A stretch of 64,000 nt of DNA from Bacillus sp. UNC438CL73TsuS30 (GCF_000482325.1 NZ_AXVA01000011.1:142212-206211); one strand, 5' to 3'. Shown: positions 37,639-47,256, counted from the stretch's first letter. Translations and numbers: made by a program. Notes: generated by a model not told the origin, from the sequence alone.

Positions 37639-37878
37639 TCTTTCTCTCTCTCCTTTTAAAAATCTGAATTATAACTCTCTTCAGTTATTATTATACCACC
37701 CTATAGTAGAGGAAAAAAATGAGAACTATTTTCAAATTAATTTTGCCAAGTCAAACTAGAAAATGTCAAAAATATTTAATAAATATTCGACAAAATTGTT
37801 AAAAATTCACGGTAATATCCTTCTATTTTTACTAAATGGTAGAATAAAACTATCACAATAGTAGAAACAGGTGAGTAG

Positions 37879-38529
37879 ATGAGATGTACGGGAAGATTAA
37901 GTATTTTAGCTTTTACAATCATTACTTATGTGATTGGTCTTTTCATTCATGGCAATCCTTCCACAAGCTTGGACCTTGTCCTCATTCCAGTTTTTTCTCT
38001 AATCGCATGGTATTCTGGAAAGCAATATGATTTAGTGAAATTTCATTCAGAAAAGGATTTTTTAACAAAAATATATAATCGCCGTTATGCTGAAAAAATT
38101 TTTCCTAAATTGAAGTCGAAAATGGAGCGGCTGAATAAATCGATGGCAGTGTTTCTTTTAGATGTAAATAATTTTAAAGAGATTAATGACTCACTAGGTC
38201 ATGATACCGGTGATGCAGTTCTAATTATGTTAACCGAGCTTCTCTCAAAAACCTTAACTAAATCGGAAGTCATAATCAGATGGGGCGGGGATGAATTTTT
38301 AATTATCGCTCCAAACACCAATCAGATGGAGGCCGAAAAAATAAAAGGTAAAATTGAAACTTGTCTACTAAACTCAGAAAGAAATACCTGTCATATCGCA
38401 GTTTCCATTGGTTATTCCATTTATCCTGACCAAGCAAAACGAATTGAAGAAGCTGTAATGCTGGCAGACCAACAAATGTATAAATCGAAAATACAAAAAA
38501 AATGCAATGGATTTGTTCCCGTATCCTAA
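37879..38529 (+). CDS. membrane diguanylate cyclase (GGDEF)
   Basis: A 216-aa protein with two N-terminal membrane helices and a GGDEF domain. The active site RWGGDEF is intact (GGDEF at 136-140) and DVNNFKEINDSLGHDTGD is canonical, so c-di-GMP synthesis is expected. The usual RxxD inhibitory site five residues upstream is absent (TKSE there), so product inhibition through that site is unlikely. An HD-GYP gene follows 74 bases on. Confidence 0.92.
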   Translation: MRCTGRLSILAFTIITYVIGLFIHGNPSTSLDLVLIPVFSLIAWYSGKQYDLVKFHSEKDFLTKIYNRRYAEKIFPKLKSKMERLNKSMAVFLLDVNNFKEINDSLGHDTGDAVLIMLTELLSKTLTKSEVIIRWGGDEFLIIAPNTNQMEAEKIKGKIETCLLNSERNTCHIAVSIGYSIYPDQAKRIEEAVMLADQQMYKSKIQKKCNGFVPVS

Positions 38530-38603
38530 TCGTTTGAAGGCGATGGATAGTTATATATACGGGTTACCTCATTTTCGAATCTAAAAAGGGAGTTTTAAAT
38601 GTA

Positions 38604-39572
38604 ATGGAAAAAAGAATTCAATCATGGTTAAACAAACCCAATTACTTTCGTTATGGATTCATTTGCCTCTTACTATTAAGTACTTTTTTAAACTTAACTA
38701 TTTTAATGGATGAACGAATCTATATATTTTATGTTCTTGCCACCGTTTTCTTAGGAATAGGCTTTTATAATCAATCTCCCTTGTTTCTAGTGTTATGTAC
38801 CACCCTCATTGTCACCTGCAGGTATTCTTTGGCACCTAATTTGCCTGATGCTGGCACTTTTTTCGTTCAACTAGGCACTTATCTATTAATTATGGTCATT
38901 TCAGTTGGACTGATGAAACATAACCAGAGAATTAAAAGAGATAATATTGAAATGATTAAGGTTCTTTCCAAAGCACTTGACTCCAGGGATACTTATACCT
39001 CACAGCATTCTGAAAATGTTGCCAAATATGCTTTGAAAATCGCTAAGAAAATGAAGTTATCAGCAGAATTTTGTGACATGACACAAAAAGCAGGATTATT
39101 ACATGATATCGGAAAAATAGGGGTTCCAGAGCATATTTTAAAGAAGCCGGGTAAGCTCACGGGGGAGGAATATTCGATTATTAAAGAGCATCCGTTAATT
39201 GGGAATGAAATTATTAAGCATGTTTCAAGCTTTCATGAAACAGGAATATTAGACGGCGTTTTATATCATCATGAGCGATATGACGGCAAAGGATATCCTC
39301 ACGGGCTTAAAGGCGAGGAGATTCCGTTAATTGCCCGCATTTTAGCTGTGGCGGACACATTTGATGCGATGACCTCGAAGCGGATTTATCGGACGGAGCT
39401 AGATGTACATAAAACGCTAGCTGAAATTGAACAAAATAAAGGGGCACAATTTGATCCAGAAATTGTGGAAGTATTTTTACGTTTATTTGAAGAGGAGCAC
39501 GTAATGGAAGTACAAAAGGAAATTCCAAAAATATCATTTAAATCACAAACAACGAAAACCCTCGGCCAATGA
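38604..39572 (+). CDS. membrane HD-GYP phosphodiesterase
   Basis: A 322-aa protein with about four membrane helices in residues 15-105 and a C-terminal HD-GYP domain: HD at 167-168 (LLHDIGKIGVP), HHERYDGKGYP at 222-232 with the GYP loop, and AVADTFDAMTS. It should open c-di-GMP, opposing the cyclase encoded just upstream. The start ATG follows AGGGAG. Confidence 0.92.
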   Translation: MEKRIQSWLNKPNYFRYGFICLLLLSTFLNLTILMDERIYIFYVLATVFLGIGFYNQSPLFLVLCTTLIVTCRYSLAPNLPDAGTFFVQLGTYLLIMVISVGLMKHNQRIKRDNIEMIKVLSKALDSRDTYTSQHSENVAKYALKIAKKMKLSAEFCDMTQKAGLLHDIGKIGVPEHILKKPGKLTGEEYSIIKEHPLIGNEIIKHVSSFHETGILDGVLYHHERYDGKGYPHGLKGEEIPLIARILAVADTFDAMTSKRIYRTELDVHKTLAEIEQNKGAQFDPEIVEVFLRLFEEEHVMEVQKEIPKISFKSQTTKTLGQ

Positions 39573-39760
39573 ATGGTACGAGGGTATCAACTCCTTCATC
39601 CCCAGCAAAACTTCTCCCTTGGATGAACCGAAAAAAGGATGGATGCAAGGGAAAAATCCTTGATTTTCCAATGTAAGCGTTTTAATTTTGACAAAATAAT
39701 AAAAATAGTCAAAATATATTGACGAAGGCGATTTACGGTGGTAACCTTATAACAAATTTA
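39573..39760. other. intergenic region between the HD-GYP gene and the T-box
   Basis: About 190 bases without a gene. TTGACA at 39688-39693 and TTGACG at 39719-39724 are possible -35 boxes for ilvA, but neither has a good -10 at 16-18 bases. No terminator for the HD-GYP gene is clear. Confidence 0.4.
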
Positions 39761-40037
39761 AGATGAATTGATGACGAGAAGAGTAGGATTTGTTCCTTGT
39801 TTAACAGAGAGTCGACATTGGGTGGGAGTCGATAACAGGAAATTTCTGAAAATCATCTCCGAGATGCGTAGCTGAAAAGTTAGTAAGCTAGGCCGGAAGG
39901 TCCACCGTTAAATTGGAACACGTATCATGATACGGTACGTTGATTTGAGAGCCACAGCATTAGTGAGGAATTTTCGCTGTGGAAGTAGGGTGGTAACGCG
40001 AGCTAACTCGTCCCTATACATGGGGCGGGTTTTTTGT
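39761..40037 (+). promoter_or_regulatory. T-box riboswitch (tRNA-Ile responsive) before ilvA
   Basis: Stem I carries the AGTA bulge (GAAGAGTAGG, 39778-39787) and the specifier ATC (39852-39854, isoleucine) followed by A and the helix strand TCTC that pairs with GAGA upstream. The T-box AGGGTGGTAACGCG lies at 39987-40000. The terminator is CTCGTCCC / GGGGCGGG followed by T (to 40037). Uncharged tRNA-Ile should pair with specifier and T-box and let ilvA be read. Confidence 0.93.
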
Positions 40038-40094
40038 TGTTTAAAAATTGAAATTTGAAAATTGGAAAGTGCAATTATTTAGGAGGGACCATGA

Positions 40095-41384
40095 ATGAAA
40101 CAACAAGTTGAGCAAAGAGAGAAAACAGAGAAAACAGAACAAACATTAACTGCAGAGGATGTTATCCTTGCCAGTCACAATATTAAGGACGAAATTTCGC
40201 CTACTCCCCTGCAATACAATGCCATTCTATCTGAACGATATGAGTGTAATGTCTACCTTAAACGCGAGGACCTGCAAAGTGTTCGTTCCTTTAAAATTCG
40301 CGGGGCATATAATCGGATTAAAAAACTAAGCGGCGAAGATCTACATAATGGGATTATCTGTGCAAGTGCTGGGAACCATGCACAGGGAGTAGCCTATTCC
40401 TGTCATCTTTTAAAAATTAACGGAAAAATCTTCATGCCAAGCACAACGCCAAAGCAAAAAGTTAACCAGGTGAAGTTCTGGGGCAGGGAAGATGTTGAAA
40501 TTGTCTTAGTGGGGGATACCTTTGACGATGCTTATGAAAAGGCAATGGAATGCAGTAAAGTAGAAGCAAGAACCTTTATCCACCCTTTTGATGATTTTGA
40601 TGTCATTGCGGGACAAGGAACGGTAGCGGTTGAACTCCTTAATGACTCACAGGAACCGATCGACTATTTATTTGCAGCCATCGGCGGCGGGGGACTTGTT
40701 TCAGGAGTTGGAACCTATATGAAACAGTATTCTCCGGATACTAAGTTAATCGGCGTCGAGCCTATGGGTGCTCCCGGCATGAAAGAGTCGCTTTCAAAAG
40801 GCAAAGTCACTTCATTAAAAGAAATTGACCCTTTCGTTGACGGCGCGGCTGTTAAAACGGTTGGGGCTCATACGTTTGAGATTTGTAAGGACCTGGTAGA
40901 AGATATTGTGGTAGTACCTGAAGGAAAGGTTTGTACAACACTCATTTCGTTATATAACGAAAATGCCATCGTAGTAGAACCAACTGGTGCCTTATCGATC
41001 GCTGCACTGGATTCCTACAAGGAACAAATTAAAGGAAAAACAGTCGTTTGTATAGTTAGCGGCGGGAACAATGATATTGGAAGAATGCAGGAAATCAAAG
41101 AGCGTTCCAAAATTTATGAAGGCTTACAACATTACTTTATTGTTCAATTCCCGCAGCGTCCTGGTGCATTGAGAGAATTTTTATTAGATGTTCTTGGACC
41201 AAATGACGATATCAGCCATTTTGAATATACGAAAAAGAACAACCGCGAAACAGGACCGGCCCTAGTCGGTATCGAATTAAAGGATAAAGACGATTACTTC
41301 CCATTAATGGAACGGATTAAGGCAAAAGGATTTTTCTATCGGGAAGTGAATAAAGATAAAGCATTATATCAAATGTTGGTATAG
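40095..41384 (+). CDS. ilvA: threonine dehydratase, biosynthetic
   Basis: A 429-aa PLP enzyme converting threonine to 2-oxobutanoate, the first committed step to isoleucine. The PLP lysine is Lys67 in SFKIRGAYN; the phosphate-binding loop is GGGGLVSGVG. A single C-terminal ACT-like regulatory domain starts near residue 345 (YFIVQFPQRPGALREF), as in Bacillus IlvA. TAGGAGGG precedes the ATG. It is controlled by the isoleucine T-box above. Confidence 0.96.
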   Translation: MKQQVEQREKTEKTEQTLTAEDVILASHNIKDEISPTPLQYNAILSERYECNVYLKREDLQSVRSFKIRGAYNRIKKLSGEDLHNGIICASAGNHAQGVAYSCHLLKINGKIFMPSTTPKQKVNQVKFWGREDVEIVLVGDTFDDAYEKAMECSKVEARTFIHPFDDFDVIAGQGTVAVELLNDSQEPIDYLFAAIGGGGLVSGVGTYMKQYSPDTKLIGVEPMGAPGMKESLSKGKVTSLKEIDPFVDGAAVKTVGAHTFEICKDLVEDIVVVPEGKVCTTLISLYNENAIVVEPTGALSIAALDSYKEQIKGKTVVCIVSGGNNDIGRMQEIKERSKIYEGLQHYFIVQFPQRPGALREFLLDVLGPNDDISHFEYTKKNNRETGPALVGIELKDKDDYFPLMERIKAKGFFYREVNKDKALYQMLV

Positions 41385-41399
41385 TAAACTTTTTTAATC

Positions 41400-41432
41400 C
41401 TTCGGACCCATCAGGATCCGAAGATTTTTTAT
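41400..41432 (+). terminator. terminator of ilvA
   Basis: CTTCGGA (41400-41406) pairs with TCCGAAG (41417-41423), with extra CC/GG pairing inside, then ATTTTTTATTTT. Confidence 0.88.
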
Positions 41433-41578
41433 TTTAAAAAGAAAAATGGTACGATATTTCTGAAGGAGAGCAACCTAAACTCTCCCTAAAAATTATATTA
41501 ATAATCCATGAAAAATCTAAAGTAATGGAGGAATCATGTTAAATTATTGGTAGAGTTATTTAAAAGGAGAAAGAAATC

Positions 41579-42268
41579 ATGAAAAAACGGATCTTAGTCA
41601 TCGAGGATGAAATCAATATTGCTAAGGTGTTAAAAATAGAGCTTGAGTATGAGAGCTATGAAGTGTTTGTCGAACATGATGGGAAATCAGGATTAAATAT
41701 GGCAACAGAAAAACCCATCGATCTTATTTTATTGGATGTAATGCTCCCTGAAATGAATGGAATCGAGGTACTAAGAAGGCTTAGGAAGGCAGGGAATCAA
41801 ACTCCGGTTATTCTTTTAACGGCGCGAAATATGACATTGGATAAGGTAACGGGATTGGATCAGGGAGCCAATGATTATATAACCAAACCATTCGAAATTG
41901 AAGAACTTTTAGCCAGGGTTCGTGCCTGTATCCGAGACCACTCGATCCATACTCCAACGGAAGATACTTCTGTACTTACTGTGGGGGATTTATCGATCGA
42001 TACAAATACCCGGGAAGTCTCAAGAGATGGGAACTCCATCACCGTTACACCGAAAGAATATGATTTATTGCTCTATTTGGTAACGAATAAAAATAAGGTT
42101 GTCACGAGAGATAATATTATCTTGAATGTTTGGGGCTATGAATATGAAGGAGAAACCAATGTTATTGACGTATTCATTCGCCATCTTCGCAAAAAAGTGG
42201 ACGAAGGGTTTGACTCCGAATTAATTCATACTGTTCGTGGAGTAGGTTTTACCGTTAAGGAGAAATAA
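41579..42268 (+). CDS. OmpR-family response regulator
   Basis: A 229-aa regulator: receiver domain with acidic pocket (EDE, residues 9-11), phospho-acceptor Asp53 in LLDVMLP and Lys in TKPF, then a winged-helix DNA-binding domain (TPKEYDLLLYLV, VWGYEYEGETNVIDVFIRHLRKK). It resembles the ArlR/YkoG group. The kinase gene follows after one base, so the pair forms one operon. Confidence 0.94.
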   Translation: MKKRILVIEDEINIAKVLKIELEYESYEVFVEHDGKSGLNMATEKPIDLILLDVMLPEMNGIEVLRRLRKAGNQTPVILLTARNMTLDKVTGLDQGANDYITKPFEIEELLARVRACIRDHSIHTPTEDTSVLTVGDLSIDTNTREVSRDGNSITVTPKEYDLLLYLVTNKNKVVTRDNIILNVWGYEYEGETNVIDVFIRHLRKKVDEGFDSELIHTVRGVGFTVKEK

Positions 42269-42269
42269 C

Positions 42270-43625
42270 ATGAAAATCACCACGAAAATTAACCTAACGA
42301 CAACCGCATGGCTGCTTTGTGTGTTAATCCTTATTAATGTCGTTGTCTTTTTTTCTTTTTTAAAAATTACCGTTAATATGGAAGAGGATGCCCTATTACA
42401 AAAGGCGAATGATATTATCGATGAACTTAAATCTGCTCATCCTGAAGAGCAAACAGAAATGTTAAAAGATTTTTTAACCATCCATTCCTATATCAGGGTC
42501 GTTAATCCTAATGGAAAAACACTTGCAGAAGTAACCAATGATAAGGAAATTACCAGTAAGATTAAACCAAAATATACGAAAAAACAGGAATCCGGCAGGA
42601 TATTAATTGGAACAAAAACGGGAGAAAAACAAGTAATCTATGTTCGTGTTCCGATAAAAACTAGTTTGAACCAAACCGCAACTCTTGATATCGGAGAAGC
42701 CTTAATGGGACTTGAAATGAGAAAAGATATTTTATTATGGGTCCTTGGATTGTGTACTGTCCTTTCTGGTATCTTGTCCCTGCTTGGTGGGAAATGGTTA
42801 TCCGGCTTCATTATGCGTCCAATTTCTAATATGATCAAAACCATGGAGGACATTGAACAAAGTGGTATCCCAAAGAAGATTGTGATTCAAAATCGGACAA
42901 GGGACGAATTGGAGCAGATGGCCTCGACCTTTAATCGAATGATTGAACGGCTAAGTGAAAACATGGAAAAACAGGACCAGTTTATTTCAGATGCTTCTCA
43001 CGAATTAAAAACACCGTTAACCGTCATTAAAAGCTATGCCAGCCTTTTGAGACGGAGGGGCGTGCAGAATAATGAAATATCAACGGAAGCCATTGAAGCC
43101 ATCTATTCGGAAGCAACCCGGATTCAAAAAATGACCGAAATGTTCTTGAATATGGCCACCTCCGAAAAAGAAACGACCTTGGATCTAAAGCAAGTGGATT
43201 TAGTCGGTTTATGTAAAGAGATTCAAAAACAGCTAAAAAATGCCTATAAGCGGGAGATTCATCTCCACCACAGTGAAGAACATATTTATATCCAAGCGGA
43301 TGAACTGAAATTAAAACAAGTGATCATCATCCTTCTCGATAATGCGATCAAGTATAGTAAAGATCAAATCGACCTATATATGAATCATCAGCAGCATTTT
43401 GCCTCTATTGTTGTAAAGGATTACGGCATCGGCATACCAGAGCAAGATCTTCATCGGATTTTTGAACGATTTTATCGGGTCGATAAAGCAAGAAGTCGAG
43501 AAACAGGCGGAACTGGCCTAGGGCTTGCAATAGCCAAGAATATTATGAAAATGCATAAAGGGGAAATAAAAATAAAAAGCAAAGAAGAAAAAGGAACAGA
43601 AGTCGAATTACTATTTTCTCTTTAA
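42270..43625 (+). CDS. HAMP-domain sensor histidine kinase
   Basis: A 451-aa kinase with a membrane helix at about 11-31, an extracytoplasmic domain of roughly 120 residues, a second helix at about 153-175, HAMP, a dimerisation domain with His244 (SDASHELKTPL), and the ATPase boxes LDNAIKYS, DYGIGIPEQDL, RFYRVDKARSRETGGTGLGL. ArlS/YkoH-like layout. The signal is unknown. The copy-5 palindrome starts 4 bases after the stop. Confidence 0.94.
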   Translation: MKITTKINLTTTAWLLCVLILINVVVFFSFLKITVNMEEDALLQKANDIIDELKSAHPEEQTEMLKDFLTIHSYIRVVNPNGKTLAEVTNDKEITSKIKPKYTKKQESGRILIGTKTGEKQVIYVRVPIKTSLNQTATLDIGEALMGLEMRKDILLWVLGLCTVLSGILSLLGGKWLSGFIMRPISNMIKTMEDIEQSGIPKKIVIQNRTRDELEQMASTFNRMIERLSENMEKQDQFISDASHELKTPLTVIKSYASLLRRRGVQNNEISTEAIEAIYSEATRIQKMTEMFLNMATSEKETTLDLKQVDLVGLCKEIQKQLKNAYKREIHLHHSEEHIYIQADELKLKQVIIILLDNAIKYSKDQIDLYMNHQQHFASIVVKDYGIGIPEQDLHRIFERFYRVDKARSRETGGTGLGLAIAKNIMKMHKGEIKIKSKEEKGTEVELLFSL

Positions 43626-43629
43626 GATT

Positions 43630-43673
43630 GTGAAAAATTCACACGGTGCCTGGCACCATTGTGAATTTTTCAC
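43630..43673. repeat. long palindrome, GGTGCC-core family, copy 5
   Basis: GTGAAAAATTCAC (43630-43642) pairs with GTGAATTTTTCAC (43661-43673); the core GGTGCCTGGCACC lies at 43645-43657. The outer arms have nothing in common with copies 1, 2 and 4, yet are again self-complementary, and each arm is itself nearly palindromic. It separates the convergent kinase and EamA genes. Confidence 0.88.
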
Positions 43674-43690
43674 TAAGTCTACATACCGTT

Positions 43691-44605
43691 TTAAGTCCGT
43701 TTTACCGCTGATAAAATAAAAATGGTCGTAAGTATGCAGGCGGCACCGATCCATTCAAAAACACCGAATGGAACATGAAGCCAGGCTACTGCTAAAAACG
43801 CTGCAGATAATGGTTCTACGCATGCTAAGAGGCTTGCTTCTGAAGCTTCTATGTATTTTAGGCTTTCCATATAGCAAAAAAAGGCGACTAACGTACCAAA
43901 GATCACTACAAAAAGAACCGCCATCAACGCAGAGAACGACCACGACCCACGAAATTGCCATGGGGGCTGAAAAAAGCTGAAAACTACACCGCCAATTAGC
44001 ATCCCCCAGCCCGTTGTAATCAAAGAACCCCATGCATTTAATAGTTTCCTAGGATAAAGGGTATAAAAGGCCAAGGCAAAAGCGGAGAGAATTCCCCAGA
44101 AAAACGCCGGTCCGGAAATGGAAAGTGCCTGGATATTCCCATTTGTAACGAGAAAAAAGGTCCCTAAAAGCGCTAAACCAATGGCGATAATTTCATGTTT
44201 AGCAGGTAATACCCGTGAACGGAAACAAAGATAACAGGTAATCATAACCGGCGCCAAATATTGGATAATGGTAGCGGTAGCGGCATTTCCTTCTTTTACA
44301 GCTGCAAAATAGGTATACTGAACACCGAGCATTCCAATGATTCCAAACACAACTAATTGCAATACAGCTGATTTATTTTTCCATATGGTCCATATATTTT
44401 GTTTTCCACCAAAACGGGAAAATAATAATAACCCCAATCCAGCAAAAAGCAGCCGGATCACGACGAGCCAGCTGACACTGAATCCTTGTTTTTGAAACAA
44501 GAACTGTGCAACCGTACCCGAAATCCCCCAAAAGGAAGCACCAATGAGTACTAAAATAACTCCCTTGAATCTGGGGTTGGGCATAACAACAACTTGCGAA
44601 TCCAA
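43691..44605 (-). CDS. EamA/DMT-family transporter
   Basis: A 304-aa carrier with ten membrane helices in two EamA repeats (first GASFWGISGTVAQFLF, second GPAFFWGILSAFALAFYT, closing IEASEASLLACVEPLSAA). Members export amino acids or other small metabolites. TTG 44605 is taken as the start since GGAGGG lies 6 bases ahead; an upstream in-frame TTG at 44629 lacks such a site. Confidence 0.87.
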   Translation of the reverse strand: MDSQVVVMPNPRFKGVILVLIGASFWGISGTVAQFLFQKQGFSVSWLVVIRLLFAGLGLLLFSRFGGKQNIWTIWKNKSAVLQLVVFGIIGMLGVQYTYFAAVKEGNAATATIIQYLAPVMITCYLCFRSRVLPAKHEIIAIGLALLGTFFLVTNGNIQALSISGPAFFWGILSAFALAFYTLYPRKLLNAWGSLITTGWGMLIGGVVFSFFQPPWQFRGSWSFSALMAVLFVVIFGTLVAFFCYMESLKYIEASEASLLACVEPLSAAFLAVAWLHVPFGVFEWIGAACILTTIFILSAVKRT

Positions 44606-44788
44606 ACCAATCCCTCCAAAACTCTTCAAATTACAAACATACTAAATTATAACAATCTTTTTTAGATTATGGCTATTCAATTTGTTAAATTTGCAATCTA
44701 GAAAAAGAACATTAGTTTTTGTATAATAGTAAAGTAACTCTTTTTTAATAGAAAAATATGGAAATCAACAAGTTTTATGGGGGGCTTT

Positions 44789-46114
44789 ATGAATAAAAAT
44801 AGGTATGTATTTTGGGGTCTGGTCATTACCACCCTTATTTCGGCACTTGATGCCAATATTATGCAAACAGCAAGTCCGACGATTGTGAAACAGCTTGGCG
44901 GAATGGAGCTGTTTGCTTGGATCTTCTCAGTATATATGCTCGCAAGTACGGTTACTGTGCCGCTGTACGGAAAATTATCCGATATGTACGGAAGAAAACG
45001 GCTGCTTATCATTTCAGTAGCGATCTTTACCATCGGTTCTTTGCTTGCAGGATTGGCCAATTCAATGGTCTCGTTAATTATTTACCGTGGTATCCAAGGG
45101 TTAGGAGCAGGAGGAATGCTGCCGATCTCGATGATCATTGTCGGTGATTTATTTACGATTGAAAAACGGGGGAAAATTCAAGCTGTCTTTAGTGGAATAT
45201 GGACATTGTCTTCGATTGTAGGACCTGTTCTTGGTTCTTTTTTTGTTGAAACCTTAACGTGGAGATGGATTTTCTTTATTAACATTCCGATTGGAATTGC
45301 GACGGTTCTATGCTTAATCCCCTACAAGGAACAAAATCAATTTAAAAAGACTTATATTGACTATAAAGGTTTTGTTTTATTTGGTCTTTCCATCACGCTT
45401 TTATTGCTCGCCACAAACGTAGCAGAACCATTATGGTATGTTGCCTGTGGAATAGTCGGAATGGTCATATTCCTGCTTGTGGAAAGGAAGGTAGAGCAGC
45501 CCTTTCTTCCAGTTTCCTTGTTTCAAAATAGGGGAACCTTAATGGTCAATCTTTACATGTTATTTCTCTGTATTTCTTTTTTCGGAACACCGAACTATAT
45601 CCCGCTGTTTTTGCAAGAAGGCAGCCATATGAACATTTATCAAAGCGGTTTGATTCTATTGAGCATTGCTATTGGCTGGACGTTCGGAAGTACGCCGGCA
45701 GGAAAATGGATTATACGTTACGGCTATAAAAAATTGTTCATTATTGGGAATCTTATATGTACCCTTGCAGGGCTGATCATCTTTTTTGTCATTAAAGACG
45801 TATCCTATTTTTTATTGTTTGGTCTTTTGACCGTTCAAGGATTTGCGTTTGGTTTATTATTCGCCGTTGGGACGATTGCTTCGCAGGAATTTGTGGAAAA
45901 CAATATTAAAGGGATGTCTACTTCCTTGCAAATCTTTATTCGAAACATTGGAACGTCCATTGGGGTAACGGTCATGGGGCTGTTTATCAATCATGCTGCG
46001 ACAATGGTGATAGGGATGAAAAATATTTATCTTTTCGCCCTATGTGTCAGTGTGGTATCGATTGTGGTTACGTTTTTCATTCCGGCAAAATCACCGGTTG
46101 GAAACGAAGGCTAA
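44789..46114 (+). CDS. DHA2-type MFS drug-efflux transporter
   Basis: A 441-aa proton-coupled exporter with 12-14 helices. Motif A GKLSDMYGRKR, motif B RGIQGLGAGG and motif C region GPVLGSFFVETLTWRWIFFINIPIG identify the DHA2 (EmrB/QacA) group. ATG 44789 follows GGGGGG; the ATG at 44777 would put that run inside the gene. Confidence 0.92.
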   Translation: MNKNRYVFWGLVITTLISALDANIMQTASPTIVKQLGGMELFAWIFSVYMLASTVTVPLYGKLSDMYGRKRLLIISVAIFTIGSLLAGLANSMVSLIIYRGIQGLGAGGMLPISMIIVGDLFTIEKRGKIQAVFSGIWTLSSIVGPVLGSFFVETLTWRWIFFINIPIGIATVLCLIPYKEQNQFKKTYIDYKGFVLFGLSITLLLLATNVAEPLWYVACGIVGMVIFLLVERKVEQPFLPVSLFQNRGTLMVNLYMLFLCISFFGTPNYIPLFLQEGSHMNIYQSGLILLSIAIGWTFGSTPAGKWIIRYGYKKLFIIGNLICTLAGLIIFFVIKDVSYFLLFGLLTVQGFAFGLLFAVGTIASQEFVENNIKGMSTSLQIFIRNIGTSIGVTVMGLFINHAATMVIGMKNIYLFALCVSVVSIVVTFFIPAKSPVGNEG

Positions 46115-46140
46115 TCTTTTGAAAAAGCTGCCATTATAAT

Positions 46141-46183
46141 AGAGCGAAAAAACCGACTCATTAAAAAGTCGGTTTTTCGCTCT
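46141..46183. terminator. bidirectional terminator between convergent carriers
   Basis: AGAGCGAAAAAACCGACT (46141-46158), 8-nt loop, AGTCGGTTTTTCGCTCT (46167-46183). The long stem serves the DHA2 gene on the plus strand and the EmrE-like gene on the minus strand, whose stop is 3 bases away. Confidence 0.88.
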
Positions 46184-46185
46184 AT

Positions 46186-47154
46186 TTAAGCCACTGATTT
46201 TTCAAAATTGCTTTCTTCATGTTTAATTGAAACATAACTATGCAAAATCATGCCAAGTATGACGATTAGAATACCGCACCAAGATAAAGGAGCTGGAATT
46301 GGCAGCGATAAAAATACTAGTTCACCAGCTAATGTAAAAAGGACTTCCATTGATTGTGTGGCTTCAACTGAAGCTAATTTTTGAATATTTCCTCGTACCA
46401 TATCCGTTGCTTTGAAAAATAAGACAGTGGCAACAACACCAGAAAAAAGTGCAACTAATAATGATTGGAAGACCTGCCCCTTGCTCGGTAGGCCTACGCT
46501 GTAAAAGCCATATAAGGAAAGTACAAACCAGAATGGGAGACTTGCAAGAGTCATCCCTAACACTCTTTGAAAAGTATCTAAACGCCCTTCACAGATGTCC
46601 ATCATTTTTCGGTTCCCTAAAGGATATGCAAAGGATGCGATCAGTACAGGTATAACTCCGAGGAATAAATTTTCAAAGGAAAAATGTTTCGAATGTTCAA
46701 TTTGCATTAAAACAATACCTAACAAAATGATAAGTGACATGATTAGACCTTTATAAGGAATTTTTCCCCTTGTTTGTACAGGTCCATTTTTTGTGTATAT
46801 TGTTTCAAAAAATAGCGGTGCGAGTAATGTACCTGATATAATCGTGATTTGCCAAGTACCTGCAATAAGCCAACCAGGTGAATACGCAGATGCCAAGCAT
46901 AATGGAGCATAGAATACACCAAATCCCACAGAACTCCATAGAATCCAAGTTCCGGGTTTTTTTCTCAATTCATTTAAAAGCGGACGAAGATTTTTTCTAC
47001 TTAGTACGATACACATAAGAAAGGGAACCATAAAGATATATCGCAGCGAAGCACTCCAAATCCAACTGCCTCCAGACAACTCCATAGATGAATTAAGAAC
47101 AAATGTAAAAGCAAAAAAGAAGGAGGCACAAATGCCGATTAAAATTGGTTTCAA
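46186..47154 (-). CDS. EmrE-like multidrug/metabolite efflux transporter (DMT superfamily)
   Basis: A 322-aa carrier with about ten helices, matching the larger multidrug-resistance efflux (PF13536-type) DMT proteins. It reads KPILIGICASFFFAFTFVLN at the start, and SVEATQSMEVLFTLAGEL near the end. TTG 47154 is preferred because AGAGGTGA lies 7 bases before it; ATG 47175 has no ribosome site. Its promoter carries the same 23-bp dyad as the SHMT-like gene, so the GntR protein at 47614 probably controls it. Confidence 0.85.
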   Translation of the reverse strand: MKPILIGICASFFFAFTFVLNSSMELSGGSWIWSASLRYIFMVPFLMCIVLSRKNLRPLLNELRKKPGTWILWSSVGFGVFYAPLCLASAYSPGWLIAGTWQITIISGTLLAPLFFETIYTKNGPVQTRGKIPYKGLIMSLIILLGIVLMQIEHSKHFSFENLFLGVIPVLIASFAYPLGNRKMMDICEGRLDTFQRVLGMTLASLPFWFVLSLYGFYSVGLPSKGQVFQSLLVALFSGVVATVLFFKATDMVRGNIQKLASVEATQSMEVLFTLAGELVFLSLPIPAPLSWCGILIVILGMILHSYVSIKHEESNFEKSVA

Positions 47155-47223
47155 CTGAAGTTCACCTCTGTTCATTCTCTAAATAATAAATGTTTAATAC
47201 TTTTTATAATGTCTTTTTCATAA

Positions 47224-47256
47224 AACCAATATATCGCATCGTGGTTATGAAGGCAA
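47224..47256 (-). promoter_or_regulatory. promoter and GntR operator of the EmrE-like gene (site A)
   Basis: On the minus strand: TTGCCT (47251-47256), 17-bp spacer, TATATT (47228-47233). The 23-bp dyad at 47224-47246 overlaps the -10. It has arms AACCAATAT and ATCGTGGTT on the plus strand, around ATCGC. Read on the minus strand it matches site C at 21 of 23 positions, 16 of them consecutive. Confidence 0.75.

Noticed and set aside
37788..37812. A stretch with CGACAAAATT and AAAAATTCAC, like arms of two palindromes
   Set aside because: The two half-arms do not pair with each other or with anything near, and the GGTGCC core is missing; probably chance in AT-rich DNA.
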